A program made the position numbers and the translations under genes. A DNA stretch of 64,000 nucleotides from Candidatus Porisulfidus sp. TsSOB (GTDB lineage Bacteria; Pseudomonadota; Gammaproteobacteria; Poriferisulfidales; Poriferisulfidaceae), in NCBI GenBank assembly GCA_002631715.1, contig MRSX01000003.1, positions 124,001 through 188,000 on the forward strand, read 5' to 3'. Under the pieces are notes generated by a model. That model worked only from the letters and a program-made list of their open reading frames with translations, searched no databases and was not told the origin of the DNA. Below, in pieces: positions 47,266-56,455 of this stretch (the stretch's first letter is position 1; the number at the start of each line of letters is the position of its first letter).

Positions 47266-47963
47266 GCGATTTCGGCGAAGCCCTGATTGCCTCAGCCGGT
47301 CTCTTGACGGGACTGAATCCTGATCTCCTGGAGATCATCCGACTGTCATTGTTCGTCACCCTGACTGCTGTCTGTATTGCGACCATAATCGGCATTCCGC
47401 TGGGAGGCCTGCTTGCGGTCAAGCGATTCCCGGGACGCGGGTTCGTTGTTCTCGTGATTGACACCTTCATGGGGCTACCGCCCGTCGTCGTCGGGCTGAT
47501 CGTCTATCTATGGCTGTCACGTTCCGGCCCTCTCGGCGTGCTGGGCCTGCTGTACACCCCAACCGCGATGATTATTGCGCAGTGCCTGTTGGTTACGCCC
47601 ATCATTGCCGCATTGTCCCGCCAGGTCATCGCCGATGCCCACGGCCAATATGACGAACAACTTCGTTCCTTGGGTGCGGCGCGTTGGCAGCGCATCGCCA
47701 CTTTGCTCTGGGAGACCCGAACCAGCCTTCTTGTGACGGTGCTGGCTGGCTTCGGGCGAGCCAATGCGGAAGTTGGTGCCGTCATGATCGTGGGCGGAAA
47801 CATCAACCATGTCACCCGGGTCATGACTACCAGCGTCGCCTACGAAACCAGCCGCGGCAACCTCACCCAAGCCCTGGCACTCGGCATCGTGCTGATCCTG
47901 ATCGCCATGCTGCTAACCCTGCTGCTGCACCAGTTGCGCAGACTAAACGTGGAGCCCGGATGA
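47262..47963 (+). CDS. tupB: Tungstate ABC transporter permease
   Basis: A 233-residue inner-membrane permease with about five to six helices. TIIGIPLGGLLAVKRFPGRG and the cytoplasmic EAA-like loop (DEQLRSLGAARWQRIATLLW) are typical of the TupB/ModB/WtpB group, and the FMGLPPVVVGLIVYLWLSRS block favours TupB. It imports tungstate (or molybdate) with TupC and TupA. It is coupled to the upstream lipoprotein and the downstream ATPase by four-base overlaps. Confidence 0.85.
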   Translation: MSDFGEALIASAGLLTGLNPDLLEIIRLSLFVTLTAVCIATIIGIPLGGLLAVKRFPGRGFVVLVIDTFMGLPPVVVGLIVYLWLSRSGPLGVLGLLYTPTAMIIAQCLLVTPIIAALSRQVIADAHGQYDEQLRSLGAARWQRIATLLWETRTSLLVTVLAGFGRANAEVGAVMIVGGNINHVTRVMTTSVAYETSRGNLTQALALGIVLILIAMLLTLLLHQLRRLNVEPG

Positions 47964-48703
47964 TGCGGCATCCCCCAGATTCCCTGTTTCCTCTCGCCGT
48001 AACCAGCCTTGATTTCTCTGTCGACGGAGAACGGTTGCTGTCCGGATTGTCGTTCGAACTGGAAGGAAAAGGCTGTACGGCAATACTCGGCCCAAACGGT
48101 TCCGGAAAAACCCTTCTGTTGCGTCTGTGCCACGGCATGCTCACGCCTACAGCCGGTTCTGTCCGATGGGGAGAAGCCACACCGGTTCAAGCCCTGCCGT
48201 CGCAGGCCATGGTCTTTCAATTGCCCGCCATGCTCAACCGCAGCGTACGGGCCAACATCGACTATGCGTTGAGGCTGCGGCGCATACCTCGCGATGAACG
48301 ACAACGGCTTGTCCAAGAAGCCGTCGAGCTCTGCGGCCTGACAGAAGTCGTCGGGCGCAATGCCCGGGTTCTGTCCGGCGGTGAACGGCAAAAACTGGCC
48401 ATCGCGCGGGCCTGGGTCACCCGACCACGCGCCTTGCTGATGGACGAGCCGACTTCGGAACTGGATCCCCTCGCCACCCGGGAGATCGAATCCATGATCC
48501 AGCGGGTCGTCGCCCAAGGCGTTCGCGTCATCTTGACGACGCACGACATGAATCAAGTCCGCCATCTGGCGGACGATGTCCTGTTCCTGGAATACGGCCG
48601 TTTAAGGGCTCACCTGCCGATCGGAGACTTCCTGAATTATCAAGGCGACGATACGATGCGTGATTTTGTTGCGCACCCGACCCGTTCCGGAGCCATCTCG
48701 TAA
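47960..48703 (+). CDS. tupC: Tungstate ABC transporter ATP-binding protein
   Basis: A 247-residue ABC ATPase. Walker A is GPNGSGKT (about residue 44), the signature LSGGERQK, Walker B ALLMDEPTSELD and the switch His in LTTHDMNQV. It lacks the C-terminal MOP oxyanion-sensing domain of ModC, as expected for TupC. Two consecutive ATGs (47960 and 47963) overlap the tupB stop. The substrate assignment rests on the neighbouring TupA. Confidence 0.85.
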   Translation: MMRHPPDSLFPLAVTSLDFSVDGERLLSGLSFELEGKGCTAILGPNGSGKTLLLRLCHGMLTPTAGSVRWGEATPVQALPSQAMVFQLPAMLNRSVRANIDYALRLRRIPRDERQRLVQEAVELCGLTEVVGRNARVLSGGERQKLAIARAWVTRPRALLMDEPTSELDPLATREIESMIQRVVAQGVRVILTTHDMNQVRHLADDVLFLEYGRLRAHLPIGDFLNYQGDDTMRDFVAHPTRSGAIS

Positions 48704-48708
48704 GTCTC

Positions 48709-49521
48709 ATGCGCCTGACATTCGCATTCGTCTTGAGTTGTCTGGCCTTCCCCTCCGCAATGGCGGAGTCGGAATTCCTGACCATCGCATCCACCACTTC
48801 GACGGATCACTCCGGCCTGTACGACTACCTGTTGCCAATCTACGAGAAGAAATCCGGCGTGAGCTTCCGGGTTGTGGCCGTCGGCACCGGGCAGGCCATC
48901 CGCAATGCGATGCGGGGAGATGCCGACTTGCTGATTGTTCACCACCGCGAATCGGAAGAGCATTTCGTCGCCAAAGGCTACGGATTGCAGCGGGATGACC
49001 TGATGTACAACGAATTCATGCTGATCGGGCCACGCGAAGATCCTGCCAAAGTTTCGGAAGTAGATGATATTGCAGAAGCTTTCCGTCGCATCTCGCGCTC
49101 AGGCGTCACTTTCATCTCTCGCGGCGACGACAGCGGAACCCACAAGCGTGAACTGGAACTATGGGCAAAAGCAGGCATTCAGGTCCGGCCAGCCAGCGGC
49201 GACTGGTACTGGGAGGCCGGAGCCGGCATGGGGCCCACCCTGAACACTGCCGCCGCACGCAATGCCTATGTGCTGAGCGATGGCGCCACTTGGGCCGCAT
49301 TTGGCAATCGGCAGGATTTGGTGGTGGTGTATCAGGGCGACCCGCTGCTGCACAACCAGTACGGACTCATCGTGGTCAATCCCGACCGTCACCCGCACGT
49401 AAAGGGAGAACAGGCGCAGGAATTTGCAGAGTGGCTATTGTCGGAAGAAGGGCAGCAAGCGATTGCGGCTTTCGAGATAAACGGAAAACGGGTATTTTCC
49501 CCAAACGCGAAACTACGTTGA
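48709..49521 (+). CDS. tupA: Tungstate-binding periplasmic protein
   Basis: A 270-residue periplasmic protein with a signal peptide (FAFVLSCLAFPSAMAE, cleavage near residue 20). The mature start FLTIASTTSTDHSGLYDYLL carries the TTST oxyanion-binding motif typical of TupA. GDADLLIVHHRESEEHFV and FISRGDDSGTHKRELELW supply further ligand residues. TupA binds tungstate far better than molybdate in studied members; that preference is family knowledge and not visible here. The gene closes the lipoprotein-tupB-tupC-tupA operon. Confidence 0.88.
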   Translation: MRLTFAFVLSCLAFPSAMAESEFLTIASTTSTDHSGLYDYLLPIYEKKSGVSFRVVAVGTGQAIRNAMRGDADLLIVHHRESEEHFVAKGYGLQRDDLMYNEFMLIGPREDPAKVSEVDDIAEAFRRISRSGVTFISRGDDSGTHKRELELWAKAGIQVRPASGDWYWEAGAGMGPTLNTAAARNAYVLSDGATWAAFGNRQDLVVVYQGDPLLHNQYGLIVVNPDRHPHVKGEQAQEFAEWLLSEEGQQAIAAFEINGKRVFSPNAKLR

Positions 49522-49616
49522 GGCCTAAGCCTTCCTGATCCGAAAAATCTAGAAATTCCAATTTATGAATAAAATGAATATTTATTGTTGAATTATTGTT
49601 TTCAGATATTATGAAA

Positions 49617-49645
49617 TTGGATTGAAAAAGGAATTATGATAAAAT
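49617..49645 (+). promoter_or_regulatory. Promoter of the rloAB pair
   Basis: TTGGAT (49617-49622), a 17-base spacer and TAAAAT (49640-49645) lie 29 bases before the rloA ATG in an extremely AT-rich stretch (49540-49650) that contrasts with the neighbouring genes. GTGGGAG seven bases before the ATG is the ribosome site. Confidence 0.6.
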
Positions 49646-49674
49646 AATGTCGCCCATGCTGTGGGAGACATTCC

Positions 49675-50910
49675 ATGTTATACAAATTAGAAATTGAAAA
49701 TTTCCTGTGCTTCCGGGAACGCCAGGTCATTGATTTAACTGTTTCAAAAACGGCGTCTTTGGATGAAGCGCATTTCGCCCCGATTTTTGAGGGAGCCATA
49801 ACCAAGGCTCCAAAGACCGTTTTCATCTATGGCGCGAACGCCTCGGGCAAATCTACGGTAGTCAAAGCTATGTCCTTATTGGCATACTTCGTTACCAACA
49901 GTTATGAAGACAGAAAGGCAGCCGAGATCGTCTGCCAGCCGTTCGCGAGCAATGACATGCTGAAGCAGCCGGTATGCCTAGCAATCGAATTTGGCGACGT
50001 GATGGACCCAACTCTTGAAATCAATCCAGAAGGAACTCATGGCAACGGAACCTATGGGGTCTGGCGCTACGAACTCGAAGTGCGCCGCACCAATCCCAAA
50101 ACTGTAACGATCCAAAAGGAAAGCCTTCACCAGAAACCGGATGGCGTCGGCAGGTGGAAAAGAGTCTTTGAACGAAATGAGGGAGGCCTGCAAGGATCGA
50201 AAGTGTTTTCTCTCAGCAACCATGCGCGGGAGATCGAGAAAATGCCAACTGTTTCAAGCGTTATCAGCACACTGGCATGGTATGAGCACAAAGCATCCAA
50301 GGCGCTTGTCGGTGCTGCACAAGGGATCTTCAGCAATATTCTGCTGGACAAAGTCGACAACATGGATTCCTTTTTGCAGTACTGCTTGGAGTTTTATCAA
50401 AAAAACCCCGATGCCTTGAAAAGTCTGAATCAAGAAATCCAGCGGTTGGATGTCGGGATTAAGCAGATGGAAATTATTTCTAGTCCAAACGACTCTATCG
50501 CCACATTCGAACACTCTGGATTGGACTCTCCCATACTGTGGCTTATGGAAAGCGAAGGAACGCGGTCTTTCGTGAAGTCTTTCCCCAGAATCTATGCCGC
50601 ACTGCAATCCGGTGGAATTGCAATCATAGACGAACTCGACCAATCCCTCCACCCAAACATACTTCCTGAAATTCTGAACTGGTTTCACTCGCCAGCAGAA
50701 AACTCTCAGGACGCTCAAATATGGGCAACCTGCCACTCTGTTCCGCTGATGGATGACCTTTTGAAAGAGGAAATTATCTTCTGTGAAAAAGACTGGCGCG
50801 GACATGCCCAGGCGTACTGTCTCAAGGAAATTCAAGGGGTTAGAAGAAACGAGCGTTTCTCAAAGAAATATCTCGGCGGAGTTTATGGAGGGATCCCGAA
50901 TATCGGGTGA
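49675..50910 (+). CDS. rloA: RloA/AbiLi-like AAA-family ATPase
   Basis: A 411-residue ATPase of the AAA15 (SMC/OLD-like) group. YKLEIENFLCFRERQVIDL is the typical N-terminal strand, Walker A is IYGANASGKST (about residues 51-61) and the Walker B/D-loop is GGIAIIDELDQSLHP (about 311-325). The next gene is a RloB-type TOPRIM protein. RloAB-like pairs occur inside type I restriction loci in Campylobacter and include the AbiL phage-abortive system. A defence role is therefore likely, with RloA as sensor/regulator of RloB. The AT-rich promoter and lower GC suggest transfer. Confidence 0.85.
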   Translation: MLYKLEIENFLCFRERQVIDLTVSKTASLDEAHFAPIFEGAITKAPKTVFIYGANASGKSTVVKAMSLLAYFVTNSYEDRKAAEIVCQPFASNDMLKQPVCLAIEFGDVMDPTLEINPEGTHGNGTYGVWRYELEVRRTNPKTVTIQKESLHQKPDGVGRWKRVFERNEGGLQGSKVFSLSNHAREIEKMPTVSSVISTLAWYEHKASKALVGAAQGIFSNILLDKVDNMDSFLQYCLEFYQKNPDALKSLNQEIQRLDVGIKQMEIISSPNDSIATFEHSGLDSPILWLMESEGTRSFVKSFPRIYAALQSGGIAIIDELDQSLHPNILPEILNWFHSPAENSQDAQIWATCHSVPLMDDLLKEEIIFCEKDWRGHAQAYCLKEIQGVRRNERFSKKYLGGVYGGIPNIG

Positions 50911-50920
50911 TTGCCCTTAG

Positions 50921-51475
50921 TTGAACATACAGAAAAGAAAACTGATCCTGCTCGGCTGCGAGGGGAAGTCCGAGCGCGCATATGCCGCTTTGTTGAACCG
51001 GTTCGTGCGCGAGGCCGGTCTTCCAGTGCAAATCCGACCTCTACGTCTGGAGCATGCCGGTGACCCTCTAAGTCGAGTACAACTGTTGCTGAGAAAAACC
51101 AAGACCGATAGAAAACAGTACTCGTGGATAGGTCTCCTTTTAGACTCGGATCAGATTCAAGGCGAACGTGCGGATTCCCGCGCTCGCGGAGCACACCGTC
51201 TAGCGAGAGAGCACAACATCAACTTAGTTTGGCAACACCCGTGTCACGAAGGATTGCTTCTCAGGCATATGCCAGGGCAGGAAAAAACCCAACCAGTAAA
51301 CTGCGCCGACGCACAGAGGAAGCTTGTCGCCATCTGGCAAGAGTATAAGAAACCCATGACCGCAGAACAATTGTTCGACAGAATTCGTCTCGAAGATGTG
51401 CAACGAGCAACTCGCGTAGAACCCGATCTGAAGAAACTTCTGCAAGCAACGGGGCTGCCACTTTCAACCCGGTAA
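50921..51475 (+). CDS. rloB: RloB-family TOPRIM-like nuclease (AbiLii-like)
   Basis: A 184-residue protein expected to be the effector of the pair. LILLGCEGKSERAYAALLNR holds the acidic Glu and GLLLDSDQIQGERAD the DxD of a TOPRIM-like site, followed by LVWQHPCHEGLLLRHMPG, a RloB family segment. It probably cleaves nucleic acid when released by RloA; the target is unknown. No ATG is suitable. TTG at 50921, 10 bases after the rloA stop, is the best start by homology. This weak start may keep the effector scarce. Confidence 0.82.
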   Translation: MNIQKRKLILLGCEGKSERAYAALLNRFVREAGLPVQIRPLRLEHAGDPLSRVQLLLRKTKTDRKQYSWIGLLLDSDQIQGERADSRARGAHRLAREHNINLVWQHPCHEGLLLRHMPGQEKTQPVNCADAQRKLVAIWQEYKKPMTAEQLFDRIRLEDVQRATRVEPDLKKLLQATGLPLSTR

Positions 51476-51560
51476 CTCTTGTACAAGATCGTTGTTATGT
51501 TTTCCCTAGTCCGGATCTTTCACCAGAGAAAGGAGGGAATCGGAGAGTTATCCCGATCTG

Positions 51561-52697
51561 CTATTCGGATTTATGAGCAGGACCATAGGTTTCCCAATAT
51601 TCGCGAGACAGTTTTTGTGCCTCTGCAATTTGAGCATGTGTCATGTCGTTGGAAATCCTTTCTTTTGCCTTTCGGGCATTGTCATAGCCTTGCGCAGCAG
51701 AAACGCTCAGCCAAGCATAGGCTTGCACATGATCCTCCGGTATCCCTTCACCATTACCATGCATGAGTCCAAGGTTGTACTGCGCCATAGCGTCTCCCTG
51801 TTCAGCTGCTTTGCGATACCAGTAAAGGGCTTGGATATCATCTTCTGGGACACCTCTTCCGTGAGCATACATATAACCAAGATTGATTTGTGCGCCAGCA
51901 TGGCCCAGATCGGCCGATTTGTGGTACCAGTGCACAGCTTGAACATCATCTTCGGGCATTCCTTGGCCGCTGTCATACATGAGTCCAAGATTGTACTGTG
52001 CTAAGGCGTGCTCCAGGTCGCCTGCCTTCCGAAACCAGCGCATGGTTTTGGCATCATCCTCTTGTTCTGCAGCTTTTCGAAACCAGCGTGCAGCTTCAGT
52101 CAAATCCTTGGAAACCCCTTCCCCTTGGAGATACATAATGCCAAGACGATATTGCGCCTCGGCATCCCCCTGTTCTGCAGACTTGCGGAACCAATGCACA
52201 GCTTTGGTGTTGTCCCCAGGAACGCCTTCGCCGTTGTCATACATAGCTCCAAGACCGTACTGTGCTTGGCCATTCCCCTGTTCGGCAGCTTCGTGATACA
52301 AGCGTACGGCCTCTGAATAATCCTGAGAAACTCCTTGACCGGTTATATACATAGAGCCAAGATGGTACTGTGCCCAAGCATGTTCTTGTTCAGCAGCCTT
52401 GCGGTACCAATACACAGCTTGGCCATAATCTTGGGAAATCCCTGCTACTCCGTGGTGATACGCAGAACCAAGTTTGTATTGAAATTCGGAACTTCCCTGT
52501 TCTGCCGCCTTGCGAAGCCAATGCACGGCCTCGACATCATTTTCGGGAACTCCATCTCCATTAGCAAACTTGACGCCTAGTTTGAACTGTGCTTCGGCAT
52601 CCCCCTGTTCTGCAGCTTCTTTTAAGGCTTCCAAGTCATTTGCCGCATACGTCAAACACGTAAACAGCACCAAACAAATCAGTACGGGTCTGAACAT
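51561..52697 (-). CDS. Secreted Sel1-repeat protein
   Basis: A 378-residue protein with a signal peptide (PVLICLVLFTCLTYAA, cleavage near residue 19) and Sel1-like TPR repeats of 36 residues. Eight complete repeats of the type A-V-H-W-(Y/F)-R-K-A-A-E-Q-G-x-A-x-A-Q-Y-x-L-G can be counted. One repeat near residue 200 is truncated after AEQEDDAK and runs straight into the next, evidence of unequal recombination. Sel1 proteins act as protein-protein scaffolds, often in the periplasm; the partner is unknown. It faces rloB tail-to-tail with 85 bases between. Confidence 0.88.
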   Translation of the reverse strand: MFRPVLICLVLFTCLTYAANDLEALKEAAEQGDAEAQFKLGVKFANGDGVPENDVEAVHWLRKAAEQGSSEFQYKLGSAYHHGVAGISQDYGQAVYWYRKAAEQEHAWAQYHLGSMYITGQGVSQDYSEAVRLYHEAAEQGNGQAQYGLGAMYDNGEGVPGDNTKAVHWFRKSAEQGDAEAQYRLGIMYLQGEGVSKDLTEAARWFRKAAEQEDDAKTMRWFRKAGDLEHALAQYNLGLMYDSGQGMPEDDVQAVHWYHKSADLGHAGAQINLGYMYAHGRGVPEDDIQALYWYRKAAEQGDAMAQYNLGLMHGNGEGIPEDHVQAYAWLSVSAAQGYDNARKAKERISNDMTHAQIAEAQKLSREYWETYGPAHKSE

Positions 52698-52824
52698 GGC
52701 TCCGGACTATAGCATGACTGTGCCGCATCCATTAGGACATATGGTGCTACGCAAGTAAGACAGCACGCACTCCTATAGCGAAGTTCACTTATGCAAACGC
52801 AGTAGTGATACAACTGCGTCTGGA

Positions 52825-54051
52825 CTAGTGCGCAGGCAAACCATGCAAGCGTTCTGCGCGACGGCGCAATAAGGCCACGGTCGCCAACAAAAGAATCGAA
52901 ATCAGGACAAAGATCGTCGCCACCGCCAGGATGGTCGGCGAGATCTGCTCCCGGATGCCAGAGAACATTTGACGCGGAACCGTCCGCTGGGTCACGTCAC
53001 CGAGCTGCAGGATCACCACTACTTCGTCAAATGAAGTGATAAAGGCGAACAGGGCTCCAGATACCACGCCGGGAAGAATGATCGGTGTCTGTACCTTGAA
53101 GAAAGTTCGCACCGGCGAAGCACCGAGGCTAGTCGCCGCGCGCACCAGGTTGTGGTCAAACCCGGCCAAGGATGCCGTGACCGTAATGACCACGAACGGA
53201 ACCCCGAGCACGGCATGCGCGAAGATCAACCCGAGGTAGGTCTTCGCGAGCCCGACCTGGCTGAACGCGAAGAACAACCCGGATGCCGTAATGACCAGCG
53301 GCACCACCATCGGTGAAATCAGCAAGGCCATCACGGTGCGCTTGAACGGCATTTCCGAGCGACTGAGGCCGACCGCGGCCATCGTTCCGAGTGCCGTGGC
53401 CAAAAGGGTTGCCGGAATGCCGATGATGAAGCTGTTCTTGATGGAACGCACCCATTGCGCGTTGTTCCACATGTCGGCCCACCAGCCGATCTCCGCATCC
53501 GGCGCCACCATGCCATTGCGCACGATATCGGCATACCAGCGCAAGCTGAAAGCATCCGCTTCCAAGTTCAACATGCCGGCGGTAAAACTGAAATACGGTT
53601 CCTGGTTGAAGGACAAGGGCACCACGACGAAGATCGGCACCACCAGGAACAGGAAAATCAGCGCACACACTCCCCGGAACATGTAAAACAGGACTACTTC
53701 GCGCGGCCCGGCATACTCCGGCAGGCCTTTCCGGTAGCGCCCGGTGGCGAGCCAAGCGGATGCCGACGCCAAAACCCAGCCAAGCGCCAACATCAGCAAG
53801 GCGAAAGCTACGCCGTGTGTTGCGAGCCCCACCAGCGCGAGTGCGAGCATACAGAACGAACGCGCGACTCTCGGCGATTCGGGGTGAATCGCGGCAGGAA
53901 GCGACAGCAAAGCAAACAGCAAGGCACCCGCCAGCATGTACGGCAGCATCAATGCGGTGTCACCGTATGCCGTGAGCAGCCCGACCAAGGCACCCGCCAA
54001 GCCACACCAGGCCGCGGCAAATCGAACCGGGGGGCGGATCGCCTCAAGCAT
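52825..54051 (-). CDS. Polyamine-type ABC transporter permease (PotC-like)
   Basis: A 408-residue permease. The C-terminal 270 residues form a normal PotC/BPD module with the EAA loop (LVRAATSLGASPVRTFFKVQ). The N-terminal 110 residues are extra and contain about four hydrophobic helices (LPYMLAGALLFALLSLPAAI and LALGWVLASASAWLA among them). With the PotB-like, PotA-like and binding proteins this forms a complete importer for spermidine/putrescine or a related compound. The substrate is inferred from family only. It is the last gene of the operon, three bases after the PotB-like stop. Confidence 0.82.
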   Translation of the reverse strand: MLEAIRPPVRFAAAWCGLAGALVGLLTAYGDTALMLPYMLAGALLFALLSLPAAIHPESPRVARSFCMLALALVGLATHGVAFALLMLALGWVLASASAWLATGRYRKGLPEYAGPREVVLFYMFRGVCALIFLFLVVPIFVVVPLSFNQEPYFSFTAGMLNLEADAFSLRWYADIVRNGMVAPDAEIGWWADMWNNAQWVRSIKNSFIIGIPATLLATALGTMAAVGLSRSEMPFKRTVMALLISPMVVPLVITASGLFFAFSQVGLAKTYLGLIFAHAVLGVPFVVITVTASLAGFDHNLVRAATSLGASPVRTFFKVQTPIILPGVVSGALFAFITSFDEVVVILQLGDVTQRTVPRQMFSGIREQISPTILAVATIFVLISILLLATVALLRRRAERLHGLPAH

Positions 54052-54054
54052 GCC

Positions 54055-55311
54055 TCACCCCAGCCTCATCCGATCAATGCCGGATACGCGGTCGTATAGC
54101 CAATACAGGAACATGACCAGCACCAGCAACACGAAACCCATTGCCGCCGCCAGTGGCCAGTTGAGCGATCTCCGCATGTGAAAATCGATCAAGTTGGAAA
54201 TCATCTGCCCATCCTGTCCCCCCACCAAGGCCGGAGTGATGTAGTAACCGGTGGCAAGGATGAACACCAGCACCACGCCTGCACCAATGCCCGGTAGAGT
54301 CTGCGGCAGGTATACCCTCCAGAAGGCTACCCAGCCGTTTGCGCCCAAACTATGTGCCGCCTGAACGTACGCCTTCGGTACGGTTCGCATGACCGCATAC
54401 AGCGGCAGGATCATGAACGGCAAGAGAATGTGCGTCATGGCGACCAGGGTCCCGGTCCGGTTGTAAACCATGCTGAACCGGCTGTCGTCGCCGATGACCC
54501 CAAAAGCGACAAACAGGTCGTTCAGCACCCCGTTGCCCTGCAGGATTGCGATCCAGGCAGTAGTGCGCACCAGAATTGAGGTCCAGAACGGCAACAGCAC
54601 CAAGATCAGGAGCAGATTCGTACTTCGCTGAGGCAAGTTGGACAGCAGATAAGCCACCGGATAACCCAGCAACAGGCAGAAGATCGTGACCAGTGCGGAG
54701 ATTTCGATCGTGCGCCAAAACAGCGTGAGATGGATGCGGCGTTTCTCATCCTGGCGACGAATGGAACCGTCACCGCTGTACTTGAGATCCACCGAAGTCG
54801 CCAGATAGGCTGGCGTATACCGGGCTGCCGCAACGCGAAGCGCTTGCCAGGTCTCGAGTCGGCCCCACGCCGGTTTGAGATCGATCAGCGCCTCCTTATA
54901 GGGGGCCTCAAGACGTGCCGCCCTACGCGCCGTGGAAGTGAACAGAGACCGACCCCCGGGCAGTTCCCGGTTTACCCGGGTTGCCACCTTGCCGATGGTT
55001 TTGTCCTTCCTCGCCTGCACCAAGTCCTTCTGCAGGGCTGCGTACATCGCTTCGGTCGGCTCCGACACACCGCCCCACGTCTCCAATACGGGAGTGCTGT
55101 GCGACATGTATCGTGCGTACGTATCGTCATGAACCCCCTGCCACAGGAACACCAGCACCGGAATAATGAAAGCCGCAAACAGGAAAGCCAGCAACGGCAT
55201 GGTCAGCCCCAGGGCCCTGAGCCGGCGGACCATGAGCGCCCGTGCTAGTTTTGTTTTAAGTGGGATGCCGTCGACGACGATGACCGGCTCGGGTGGGGCT
55301 GATGGAGTCAC
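54055..55311 (-). CDS. Polyamine-type ABC transporter permease (PotB-like)
   Basis: A 418-residue permease with a long insert. After membrane helix 1 (LTMPLLAFLFAAFIIPVLVF, about residues 36-55) comes a soluble, probably periplasmic loop of about 130 residues rich in charged helices (ALQKDLVQARKDKTIGKVAT). The remaining five helices and the EAA loop (YVQAAHSLGANGWVAFWRVY) follow. Similar inserts occur in some polyamine permeases of other proteobacteria. It pairs with the PotC-like subunit three bases downstream and follows the first binding protein by 38 bases. Confidence 0.82.
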   Translation of the reverse strand: MTPSAPPEPVIVVDGIPLKTKLARALMVRRLRALGLTMPLLAFLFAAFIIPVLVFLWQGVHDDTYARYMSHSTPVLETWGGVSEPTEAMYAALQKDLVQARKDKTIGKVATRVNRELPGGRSLFTSTARRAARLEAPYKEALIDLKPAWGRLETWQALRVAAARYTPAYLATSVDLKYSGDGSIRRQDEKRRIHLTLFWRTIEISALVTIFCLLLGYPVAYLLSNLPQRSTNLLLILVLLPFWTSILVRTTAWIAILQGNGVLNDLFVAFGVIGDDSRFSMVYNRTGTLVAMTHILLPFMILPLYAVMRTVPKAYVQAAHSLGANGWVAFWRVYLPQTLPGIGAGVVLVFILATGYYITPALVGGQDGQMISNLIDFHMRRSLNWPLAAAMGFVLLVLVMFLYWLYDRVSGIDRMRLG

Positions 55312-55349
55312 GAATCAAATATTGAAGAAGTGTTCCGAATCTCGACCGC

Positions 55350-56429
55350 CTACTCTCCGACCAGCCAAGCATTGAATCGTTCGTTCAACTCATCCAGGTG
55401 ATCTGCCCAGAACTCCGTATCCTGCCAGATCGCTGTCTTCATGTTGTCCGGCGAGGTCGGCAGGTGCGAAATCATATCCAGTTCGGGATTGGCATGGTAG
55501 GTGCCGACCATTTCAAGAGCGGAGCGCCGAGCCGGCGCATAGGAAATCCACGAAACCTGGGCTGCCATGTTTTCAGGCATGGAAGCAAATCTTATGAAGT
55601 CCAGTGCCAGTTCCAGATTCGGAGCTCCCTTGACAATCGCCCAATTGCCGAAGTCAAGTATCTGCGCATCCCAGACGATGGCTAGGGAACGGCCCTCCAG
55701 CGCGTAGGCATTAAAGATCCGCCCGTTATAGGCCGTGCTCATGACCACTTCGCCATCCGCCAACAACTGCGGCGGCTGGGCTCCCGCCTCCCACCACACG
55801 ACCTGATCCTTGATGCCATCCAGCCGCGCAAAGGCGCGATCAACCCCTTCCGCGGTCGCCAGTACCGCATAGACTTGGTCCAAGGGAACCCCGTCCGCCG
55901 CCAAGGCCATCTCCAGATTGATCTTGGGGCTCCGACGCAGACCGCGCCGACCGGGAAATTTTTCCAAGTCGAAAAAATCGCGGATGGTCGTCGGCCCAGG
56001 CGACAGCCGGCTTTGGTCGTAGGCAAAGACCATTGCCCCCACGACAGTTCCGATCATGCAGGAGCCAATCCCTCCCTCAAAAAAATCCTGTTCGGCGGGA
56101 GTCCCGTCTGGCGCCGGGGGCAGGATGGAAGAATCAATCTCCTCGAGCAGGCCCTCGTCGCAAGCCAGAAGCCCCTCGGCGGAATCAAGGTCTATCACAT
56201 CCCAGGTCACGTTGCCGGCGAGGACCTGCGACTTGATCTCAGACACCCCTCCGTTGTAGTCTTCGGACAAGATCCGGTGGCCGGTGCGGGCCATCCATGG
56301 CTTGTGGTAGGCCTCCACCTGGCTCTTGGTATAAGCGCCGCCCCAAGAGACCACAGTCAAGTCACCCGCCAAAGCATCCGGTGCTGCAAGCCACATCCCC
56401 GTGGCAAGAAAAAGAGCAGAGAGTCTCAT
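55350..56429 (-). CDS. Polyamine-type ABC transporter substrate-binding protein, copy 1
   Basis: A 359-residue periplasmic protein with a signal peptide ending in DALA-GDL. LTVVSWGGAYTKSQVEAYHK opens the mature PotD-like fold and FIRFASMPENMAAQ lies near its C-terminal lobe. It aligns without gaps to the neighbouring copy 2 over the whole mature length at roughly 70% identity by eye, so the two arose by tandem duplication. Start ATG 56429 gives a normal signal peptide; a GTG at 56459 overlapping the previous stop would add ten residues. Ligand specificity may differ from copy 2. Confidence 0.85.
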   Translation of the reverse strand: MRLSALFLATGMWLAAPDALAGDLTVVSWGGAYTKSQVEAYHKPWMARTGHRILSEDYNGGVSEIKSQVLAGNVTWDVIDLDSAEGLLACDEGLLEEIDSSILPPAPDGTPAEQDFFEGGIGSCMIGTVVGAMVFAYDQSRLSPGPTTIRDFFDLEKFPGRRGLRRSPKINLEMALAADGVPLDQVYAVLATAEGVDRAFARLDGIKDQVVWWEAGAQPPQLLADGEVVMSTAYNGRIFNAYALEGRSLAIVWDAQILDFGNWAIVKGAPNLELALDFIRFASMPENMAAQVSWISYAPARRSALEMVGTYHANPELDMISHLPTSPDNMKTAIWQDTEFWADHLDELNERFNAWLVGE

Positions 56430-56455
56430 TGACAACCGTGCTTCTGCCACCTCGC

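Noticed and set aside
51580-52640. Periodic direct repeats suggesting a CRISPR array or satellite
   Set aside because: The 108-base period encodes 36-residue Sel1 repeats in one open frame; spacing and divergence do not fit CRISPR.
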